Of a DNA stretch of 64,000 bases, positions 58,347-64,000 are shown one piece after another. A program made the translations under genes and the position numbers. The notes beneath the pieces are model-generated. The model was not told the origin of the DNA. It saw only the letters and a list, made by a program, of their open reading frames with translations, and searched no databases. The stretch's first letter is position 1. Each line of letters starts with the position of its first letter. This DNA is from JABCYV01 sp963696025 (lineage in GTDB: Bacteria; Acidobacteriota; Terriglobia; Terriglobales; Acidobacteriaceae), in assembly GCA_963696025.1 (NCBI GenBank), contig CAVOII010000004.1, positions 372,001 through 436,000 of the forward strand. The letters are read 5' to 3'.

Positions 58347-59339
58347 CTACTCCGCGACTGCCCCGGTCGGCGCGCTGGCAATGGCCTCGACGATCTCGGG
58401 GGGCAGACCGAACCGCACGTTCTCTGGCATTACTTCCACTTCCTTCACGTTGTTGAAACCTCTGGTGCCTAGAAATTCAACAACTTCTTCCACCAGGCAT
58501 TCGGGAGCGGAAGCACCAGCCGTCAGGGCTATCGTCTTTACGCCCTCCAGCCATTCCGGCCGGATATTGCGAAAGCTATCGATTAGATGCGAACCGGTAC
58601 CGAGGTTCCGCGCGACTTCCACCAAACGGTTAGAATTCGAGCTGTTGTCAGATCCAACCACCAGCAACAGATCCGCATCCGACGCCACCTGCTTTACCGC
58701 AACCTGGCGATTTTCTGTGGCATAGCAGATGTCTTGCGCCGCTGGCCCCTTGATGTTGGGGAAGCGCTGCCGCAACGCGGCAATGATGTCCTTGGTTTCA
58801 TCCAGACTCAAAGTAGTCTGGGTCAGGTAAGCGACGCGATCAGGATTAGCGAGGGTCAGAGACTCCACCTGCTCTGGAGAGCCCACTACCTGAGTCACCA
58901 CCGGAGCCTCGCCTAGTGTTCCGATCACTTCATCGTGGTCGCGGTGACCGATCAGGATCAGCGAATAGCCTTCTTTGGCGAACTTTACCGCCTCCACATG
59001 GACCTTCGTCACCAAGGGACAGGTTGCGTCAATTACGCGCAATCCGCGTTGCTCGCTGGCTTCCCGCACCTCTGGCGAGACGCCGTGGGCGCTGTAGATT
59101 ACCCGCTCGCCATTCGGAACCTCATCCACGCTGTCTACAAAGATTGCGCCTTTCCCTTGCAGTTCCTCCACCACAAAACGGTTGTGGACGATCTCTTTGC
59201 GCACATAGATCGGCGGACCAAAGGCTTCCAGGGCAATGCGGACAATGTCAATCGCCCGGACTACTCCCGCGCAAAAGCCTCGTGGCTTCAATAGCAGCAA
59301 TGTTTTCTCGTCTTGAGCGGACAGGTCTCTACTTAGCAT
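58347..59339 (-). CDS. ispH: 4-hydroxy-3-methylbut-2-enyl diphosphate reductase
   Basis: 330 residues from the ATG at 59339; a longer frame adds 25 residues without similarity. IspH makes IPP and DMAPP, the last MEP-pathway step. The three cluster cysteines are visible: KPRGFCAGVVRAIDIV (about 22), IDATCPLVTKVH (about 109) and AAQDICYATENRQ (about 208). Also HNRFVVEEL, YSAHGVSP and TAGASAPECLVEEV. First gene of the hopanoid operon: it supplies the isoprenoid precursor of squalene, so precursor and product genes are cotranscribed. Confidence 0.96.
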   Translation of the reverse strand: MLSRDLSAQDEKTLLLLKPRGFCAGVVRAIDIVRIALEAFGPPIYVRKEIVHNRFVVEELQGKGAIFVDSVDEVPNGERVIYSAHGVSPEVREASEQRGLRVIDATCPLVTKVHVEAVKFAKEGYSLILIGHRDHDEVIGTLGEAPVVTQVVGSPEQVESLTLANPDRVAYLTQTTLSLDETKDIIAALRQRFPNIKGPAAQDICYATENRQVAVKQVASDADLLLVVGSDNSSNSNRLVEVARNLGTGSHLIDSFRNIRPEWLEGVKTIALTAGASAPECLVEEVVEFLGTRGFNNVKEVEVMPENVRFGLPPEIVEAIASAPTGAVAE

Positions 59340-59636
59340 TGTTCCTGCGTTTCTACTTTCTAGGGTACACGTCCCCTGTAGGGCCTTGGCAACTAGAGTA
59401 TAGAAAAGGTACATACTGGGTCAACGTAAGCCATAGAAACAGCGATGATTAGCAGCGATTGGGGATATTTATGCAGCGAATGGGACACTACTCCCCTAGG
59501 GCGGAATGACCCTTCACTTTACTCTCCCCGAATCTCGCCGATTTTGACCCCAGTTTTAATGTGGCTGTAACCCTCCGAGCCTTGGCCACGCCTATCCTGT
59601 TGGGCGTTGGTAATCAGAATTTGGGAGAAAACAACC

Positions 59637-60632
59637 ATGAGACTCAAAAACTCGGTTTGCCTTATTGCGACATTGAGCATGCTACTTTCGGCTCTGACTG
59701 CGGCCGGACAGGTCACGGCGACCGTTCCTTATAGCGTTTCCGTGTTCGCTACCAGCGTAACCGGTGTATACACCCAGCCGGATTCAATCGCGGTGTTGGG
59801 TGGCCATGTCTTCGTCGGCTATGGGAATAATGTATCGACGACTGGCTCCGACGGAAAAAGCAGCACTATCGTCGAATACGCAATGAACGGCAATGTGATA
59901 AAGACGTACTCCGTGCTCGGACACAACGACGGACTGCGGGTCAATCCTCAAACCAAGCAGCTCTGGGCCTTGCAAAATGAGGACGCGAATCCCAACTTGG
60001 TCATCATCGACCCCGGGACTGGGACACAAAGCACCCCCTACACATTTGGTCCTACACCTCACGGGGGCGGCTATGACGATATGTCTTTCCGCAATGGCGA
60101 CGTGTTCATCAGCGCATCCAATCCCTCCAACAATCCCAACACCGGTCCAGCTATCGTGAAGGCTGAAATCAGTGGGACGACCGTCAACGTGACCCCGGTA
60201 TTGCTGGGGAATGCGAACGCAACCGATGTTCGAAGCGGCAGGACGGTGACTTTGAACCTCCAGGATCCCGACTCGATGATTTTTGATCCCGTAGGAGATC
60301 TGATGCTCGACAGCCAGGCGGATGCGGAACTGATCTTTTTGCACCACGCAGGTTTCACGGATCAGAGTGTATTCCACCTGGGATTGACTTTGGGCGGGAA
60401 ACCGGCGCAGGTCGACGACACTATCTTTGTCACTTCGTCGAAGGGGGTGATTCTGGTGTCTGACCGCGACGGGGAGACCGTGTACGCCATCACTGAGCCC
60501 CTGTTTGGCTCCGGAACAGCCTACACAGCCACTCCCACTTCGGTCGGAAGGTTGAGCCTGGACACCGGCGTGATCACTCCTGTAGTCACCGGGATGGTAA
60601 GTCCGCACGGGATGGCCTTCATCCCGAAATAG
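59637..60632 (+). CDS. Exported beta-propeller-like protein
   Basis: 331 residues from the ATG at 59637, after GGGAGAA. Signal peptide (RLKNSVCLIATLSMLLSALTAAGQ), then repeated strand patterns: TGVYTQPDSIAVLGGHVFVGYGNN, NDGLRVNPQTKQLWALQNEDANPNLVIIDP, PDSMIFDPVGDLMLDSQADAEL and ending VSPHGMAFIPK. This is the look of NHL/SMP-30-like propellers. No catalytic residues recognised. A long palindromic stem-loop follows. It begins about 300 bases from divergent ispH with no gene between. Function unknown. Confidence 0.75.
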   Translation: MRLKNSVCLIATLSMLLSALTAAGQVTATVPYSVSVFATSVTGVYTQPDSIAVLGGHVFVGYGNNVSTTGSDGKSSTIVEYAMNGNVIKTYSVLGHNDGLRVNPQTKQLWALQNEDANPNLVIIDPGTGTQSTPYTFGPTPHGGGYDDMSFRNGDVFISASNPSNNPNTGPAIVKAEISGTTVNVTPVLLGNANATDVRSGRTVTLNLQDPDSMIFDPVGDLMLDSQADAELIFLHHAGFTDQSVFHLGLTLGGKPAQVDDTIFVTSSKGVILVSDRDGETVYAITEPLFGSGTAYTATPTSVGRLSLDTGVITPVVTGMVSPHGMAFIPK

Positions 60633-60677
60633 ATGCTCTCTTTTTGGCGAGGGAAAGCATCACGGAAGCGATCAGCA

Positions 60678-60719
60678 GAAAGATGGAGAAATGTTCCCAG
60701 GAGGATTTCTCCATCTTTC
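60678..60719 (+). terminator. Perfect 15-bp stem-loop
   Basis: GAAAGATGGAGAAAT (60678-60692) and ATTTCTCCATCTTTC (60705-60719) are exact reverse complements around a 12-base loop (GTTCCCAGGAGG). It lies 46 bases after the propeller gene stop. The U-rich end of the stem suggests termination in the plus direction; a regulatory or repeat origin is possible. Confidence 0.6.
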
Positions 60720-60884
60720 ACCATTACCATGAGGGTACGTGTTCGCCTTCAGCATCTGCCCGCATGTTCAAGCAAGGTTCTCATCGCGGATCGCCGGGCT
60801 TCACTCGTAGCACCCGACTGGTTTGTCCCCTTTTTTCTCCGCTTACGTCTGGGCTAGCTATCCGTCTGAGCCTCAGGAGGTTTT

Positions 60885-61682
60885 ATGTTCCCACGAACCC
60901 TTCGGAGACTCTCGCTGGCAGTGACCAGCATCGCCCTCCTGAGTTGCGCGCTGTTCGCCCAAGATCAAGGACGAACCTTCCGTTGGACCGGCAAACTCGA
61001 GCCCGATCAGGTCGTCGAAATCAAGAATGTGAATGGCATCATCGAGGCCCAGCCCGCGACCGGCGATACCATCGAGGTCACGGCAGAAAAGATCGGGCGC
61101 GACGCGGACCAAATCAAGGTTGAAGTCGTTTTCCACAGCGGCGGAGTCACTATCTGTGCCATTTATCCTGGAGGCATGCTTCGTGGATCGTCGGGTCCCT
61201 GCGAGCCGGGAGACAAATGGCATTCCGTCGGTCACACTGATGCCAAAGTGAACTTCAGCGTCGGCTTGCCCCAGAATCTTCGTTTTTCCGCAAACAACAT
61301 TAATGGCAATGTCCAAGCCGAGGATCTCAGCCGTTCCGTGCGCGCCAGTTCTGTCAACGGCACCATCCGCGTTTCCACTAAAAGCTGGGTTGAAGCATCG
61401 TCCGTGAACGGCTCTGTCGAAGCCCGCATGGGCAGCGCAGATTGGACCGGCACACTGAAAATCTCTACCGTTAATGGCTCCATCCGCTTGGAGATGCCCA
61501 GCAATCTCAATGCAGACGTGAGATTCCAATCCGTGAACGGAAGATTGGATACCCAGTTCCCTCTTACCGTCAGTGGCAGCCTCGGAGCGCGCAAGGCCGA
61601 AGGACGCATTGGGAACGGCGGAAGAGAACTCATCCTCAGCACGGTAAACGGTAATGTGAGTCTGCGGCACGAGCCAGTCTGA
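60885..61682 (+). CDS. Exported DUF4097-type beta-repeat protein
   Basis: 265 residues with GGAGG before the ATG. Signal peptide (RRLSLAVTSIALLSCALFA), then repeats of the VNG-x-I/V pattern: IKNVNGIIEAQPATGDTIEV, ANNINGNVQAEDLSRSVRASSVNGTIRV, ASSVNGSVEARMG, ISTVNGSIRLEMP, QSVNGRLDTQFP and LSTVNGNVSL. This short-strand repeat is the DUF4097/adhesin-like beta-helix. Two Cys (ICAIYPGG, GPCEPGD) could form a disulfide. A surface or periplasmic location is expected; no enzymatic role. An acetyltransferase gene follows on the same strand. Confidence 0.8.
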   Translation: MFPRTLRRLSLAVTSIALLSCALFAQDQGRTFRWTGKLEPDQVVEIKNVNGIIEAQPATGDTIEVTAEKIGRDADQIKVEVVFHSGGVTICAIYPGGMLRGSSGPCEPGDKWHSVGHTDAKVNFSVGLPQNLRFSANNINGNVQAEDLSRSVRASSVNGTIRVSTKSWVEASSVNGSVEARMGSADWTGTLKISTVNGSIRLEMPSNLNADVRFQSVNGRLDTQFPLTVSGSLGARKAEGRIGNGGRELILSTVNGNVSLRHEPV

Positions 61683-61716
61683 GCCAGCGTTGGCCGCTTC
61701 CATCTACGATGGAGAA

Positions 61717-62181
61717 GTGAAAGACTCCACCATCAGAATCGCTCGGCCGTCCGACCGTGACCAACTGGCGCGAATGCGTGAGGCGCTTTGGCCCGAGTCC
61801 TCCGCTCGCGAGCATGCGGTGGAACTCACTCCGATTCTTGCTGGCCAGCCTGCTGGCCTAATGCCGATAGTTATCCTGGTCTCTCAGGCAAGCGACGGTA
61901 CACTAACAGGTTTCATAGAAGTCGGCCTGCGTTCGTTGGCCGACGGATGCAACCCATCGCGTCCGGTGGGCTACGTCGAAGGCTGGTACGTCGCAGAGAA
62001 GTCCCGCCGACAAGGGATCGGAACCGATCTTTTGCGTGCGGCGGAGAGCTGGGCACGAGATCAGGGATGCATTGAGATGGCGTCTGATACTTGGATCGAC
62101 AACCAAGTATCCCAACGCGTGCACGGGGCCCTGGGATTCGAGATCGTCGATCGCTGCGTGACTTGCCGTAAGGGGCTGTGA
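61717..62181 (+). CDS. GNAT acetyltransferase, AAC(6')-I-like
   Basis: 154 residues from the GTG at 61717, which follows GGAG; a TTG at 61690 would add nine. GNAT fold: IRIARPSDRDQLARMREALWPESSAREHAVEL at the start, FIEVGLRSLADGCNPSRPVGYVEGWYV, the acetyl-CoA-binding RRQGIGTDLLRAAESWARDQG (motif A) and the C-terminal EMASDTWIDNQVSQRVHGALGF. This succession closely resembles chromosomal aminoglycoside 6'-N-acetyltransferases, but GNAT substrate calls by eye are risky; the native substrate may be a metabolite. It converges on recN with six bases between. Confidence 0.82.
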   Translation: MKDSTIRIARPSDRDQLARMREALWPESSAREHAVELTPILAGQPAGLMPIVILVSQASDGTLTGFIEVGLRSLADGCNPSRPVGYVEGWYVAEKSRRQGIGTDLLRAAESWARDQGCIEMASDTWIDNQVSQRVHGALGFEIVDRCVTCRKGL

Positions 62182-62187
62182 ACTGGC

Positions 62188-63930
62188 TCACGCGTTGGTC
62201 TTAAGCATTTGCTCGGCGTGTTTGCGAGAGGTCTCAGTCAGTTTGGCACCGCTCAGCATGCGAGCCACTTCCTCAGTCCGTTCGGTGCCGGTAATCAAAC
62301 GGACGGTAGCTCGGGTGCGGCCGCCGGTGTTTTTCTTTTCGATCAAATAGTGGTGGTCGGCGAAGGTCGCGATCTGCGGGAGGTGAGTCACGCAAAGGAT
62401 CTGGTTGGCGCGCGACAGGCATTTGAGTTTCTTTCCCACAGCTTCCGCAGCCCGGCCGCCGATGCCGCTATCAATTTCGTCGAAGACCAAAGTGCGCTGG
62501 ACTGAACCCGAGACACTCTCAGCCGTTCTCGCTGAGAACTTCGCGGGCGAGAGCCTGCCCTGAGCTTGTCGAAGGGGCGCCCGCGCTACACTCACCTTCA
62601 GCGCGAGCATGACCCGTGACAACTCCCCGCCGGAAGCGATGTGTTCCAGTTGCCGCAACGGCTCGCCAGGGTTGGTGGAAATCATGTAGACCACCTGGTC
62701 GAAGCCCGAAGCCGTCCAGTTCGCTTCTGTGTCTGTACCGCTGACTTCAATGTGAAAAGTGGATTTCATAGCTAAATCATTGATCTCGGTCTCGACCGTT
62801 TTCTCCAACTTCCGCGCAGCCTCATAACGGCCTTTCGACAGCGCACGCGCCGCGCGTAAATATTTCTCCGCCGCCTCTGCCAGTTCAGCGTGCAAGTGGC
62901 GGAGAACTTCGTCCTTATTTTCCATTTCCGCCAGTTTGCGAGTCACTTCTTCGCCGTGCCGGGTCACATCGGCCAGCGTGGGACCATACTTGCGCTTGAG
63001 CCGGTCGATAGTCGCCAACCGGTCCTCCACCTCGGCCAAGTGCTCCGGTGACGCTTCGATGCCGCCCGCGTAGTCCCGCAGACTCGCACCCACATCCTCC
63101 ACGCTGATGCGGGCGGTTTCCAGCGCCGCCATCACTTCCTGGAACTTTGGCTCGTAGCGAGCGAGTTCTTCGATGTGTTTCTGCGCCAAGCGTAGCGACG
63201 CGGAGGTTGAAGCGTTGCCTTCGTAAAGCAAATCGAAGGCGTTCATAGCGAAGCTGTAAATTTTCTCGGCATTTGCGAGGACGCGTTTTTGGGTTTCCAG
63301 CCGTTCATCTTCGCCAGGTTGCAATTTGGCCTGTTCAATTTCACTCTTCTGGAAAGTCCACACATCCAGCGAGCGCAGGCGATCCTGTTCGTCGCGCTGC
63401 AACTCTTCGATACGATTCGCGATGCCTTTCCAGCCGGAAAATGCTTCGGCGGTTGCTCCAAGCTGGATTCCCGCAAAAGCATCGAGCAAATTGAGCCGGG
63501 CTGTTGCGTCGAAAGAAAGTAGTGATTCGTTCTGGGCATGGATGGTCGCCAGATGCGGTGCGAGCTGACGTAAGACTGCCACCGTCGTTGGCTGATTGTT
63601 CACGAAGGCGCGCCCCTTGCCCCCAACAGCAATCTCGCGTCGCAAAATAATGGAGTCATCTTCCAGATCAATGCCGTTGGTTTCGAGAATCTGGGCGATG
63701 GTCTTTTCACCGCCAGCTTCGACCTCAAAGACAGCGGAAATGACCGCCCGCTCCACCCTGGCACGAATTACATCTGAGGAAGCCTTCTCGCCCAAGAGGA
63801 GAGCGAGAGCCTCGATGAGGATGGATTTTCCAGCGCCCGTCTCGCCAGTTAGCAGATTCAATCCGGGCGCGAACTCCACTGCCAAGTTGTCTATGACCGC
63901 GTAGTTCTCGAGCCGCAGTTCGACGAGCAC
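62188..63930 (-). CDS. recN: DNA repair ATPase RecN
   Basis: 580 residues from the GTG at 63930 (MLVELRLENYAVIDNL, the usual RecN start); a GTG at 63945 adds five. SMC-like ABC ATPase for double-strand break repair: Walker A TGETGAGKSILIEAL (about 30-44), two coiled coils, the signature ASGGELSRVMLALKVSVA (about 430) and Walker B LVFDEIDSGIGGRAAEAVG (about 480). Between them is an extra segment of about 27 residues (APLRQAQGRLSPAKFSARTA) not normal for RecN, encoded partly by a dispersed repeat. ATPase motifs are otherwise intact. Confidence 0.95.
   Translation of the reverse strand: MLVELRLENYAVIDNLAVEFAPGLNLLTGETGAGKSILIEALALLLGEKASSDVIRARVERAVISAVFEVEAGGEKTIAQILETNGIDLEDDSIILRREIAVGGKGRAFVNNQPTTVAVLRQLAPHLATIHAQNESLLSFDATARLNLLDAFAGIQLGATAEAFSGWKGIANRIEELQRDEQDRLRSLDVWTFQKSEIEQAKLQPGEDERLETQKRVLANAEKIYSFAMNAFDLLYEGNASTSASLRLAQKHIEELARYEPKFQEVMAALETARISVEDVGASLRDYAGGIEASPEHLAEVEDRLATIDRLKRKYGPTLADVTRHGEEVTRKLAEMENKDEVLRHLHAELAEAAEKYLRAARALSKGRYEAARKLEKTVETEINDLAMKSTFHIEVSGTDTEANWTASGFDQVVYMISTNPGEPLRQLEHIASGGELSRVMLALKVSVARAPLRQAQGRLSPAKFSARTAESVSGSVQRTLVFDEIDSGIGGRAAEAVGKKLKCLSRANQILCVTHLPQIATFADHHYLIEKKNTGGRTRATVRLITGTERTEEVARMLSGAKLTETSRKHAEQMLKTNA
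62548..62575 (-). repeat. Dispersed palindromic repeat inside recN
   Basis: CGAGAGCCTGCCCTGAGC (62548-62565) is the exact reverse complement of 1022-1039; the following TTGTCGAAGGGG completes the widely scattered CCCTTCGACAAGCTCAGGG motif. On the recN strand it is read in frame as PLRQAQGRL, a peptide known from in-frame insertions of this repeat in other proteins. Confidence 0.75.
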
Positions 63931-64000
63931 CGGCCGTCCTGGCACACAGAGTTCGGATGAAGAAGTTGAGCGCAGAATAGCATGAAAGTCGAATCAAAAT

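Noticed and set aside
1..64000. CRISPR arrays, IS elements, prophage or rRNA genes
   Set aside because: No regularly spaced repeats, transposase, integrase or phage structural genes, and no rRNA-like sequence were seen.

Overview
The window looks like a chromosomal segment of an acidobacterium (Acidobacteriota, Terriglobia-like). I infer this from the moderately high GC content, the gene families present (a long SMC with an acidic insertion, many secreted TPR/secretin and beta-repeat proteins, a PEP-CTERM-type protein, a complete squalene-hopene operon) and their arrangement. No search was run, so the taxonomy is an inference. Coding density is high, with small head-to-tail operons. There are no phage genes, IS elements or CRISPR arrays, but several small dispersed repeats are present.

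Layout. 1-700: tail of an M20 dipeptidase, then a decayed HicB/HicA toxin-antitoxin pair. 1089-7101: smc, purC, a CvpA-like membrane protein and a small Fis-type regulator. 7183-13304: secreted TPR protein, SDR reductase, zinc-ribbon protein, YtxH/DUF948-like envelope pair, and a cysteine desulfurase plus mnmA operon for tRNA 2-thiolation. 13586-21132: PEP-CTERM-type protein, citrate synthase, orphan TPR-secretin, DsbA-like protein, NAD+ synthetase and a secreted unknown. 21196-28284: serine hydrolase, GHMP sugar kinase, a GAF-TM-TonB fusion, an orphan nuoB, a metallophosphoesterase and a zinc-type oxidoreductase. 28285-28682: a non-coding interval with a tRNA-like gene of unusual architecture, an unusual trailer and a terminator. 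28683-33321: xdhC, a MobA-like transferase, HAD phosphatase, a NifU/SufU-like scaffold, a cobalamin-binding-type protein, a GAF/fRMsr-like protein and a Nudix hydrolase. 33283-36930: an SLC11-like transporter with a PRC/MgtE-N/CBS partner, and an RsbW/RsbV-type pair. 37064-45087: an OB-fold-like gene interrupted by an amber codon, glycosyltransferase plus MFS transporter, a HigBA module, queF, and HlyD-TPR-TolC. 45349-59339: hopanoid biosynthesis (hpnJ with two small SMR-type transporters on the plus strand; ispH-shc-hpnA-hpnG-unknown-MDR-MDR-hpnC-hpnD-hpnE on the minus strand). 59637-63930: two secreted proteins, an AAC(6')-like acetyltransferase and recN.

How the genes work together. The minus-strand hopanoid operon runs from the last isoprenoid step (IspH), through squalene formation (HpnC/D/E) and cyclisation (Shc), to side-chain processing (HpnG, HpnA). 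Two adjacent MDR-type dehydrogenases of unknown role are translationally coupled within it. hpnJ and the SMR pair nearby suggest further head-group modification and possibly lipid transport. The SLC11-like protein has a non-canonical metal site and lies next to a detached Mg2+-sensor-like protein, which suggests magnesium rather than manganese or iron uptake.

The most unusual object is the non-coding element at 28420-28507. It folds as a cloverleaf with an 8-bp acceptor stem, a 4-bp T stem, a long variable arm, a D arm closed by a four-base loop, a G discriminator and a GUC anticodon. That is the architecture of tRNASec-like 'allo-tRNAs', not of a normal tRNA-Asp.
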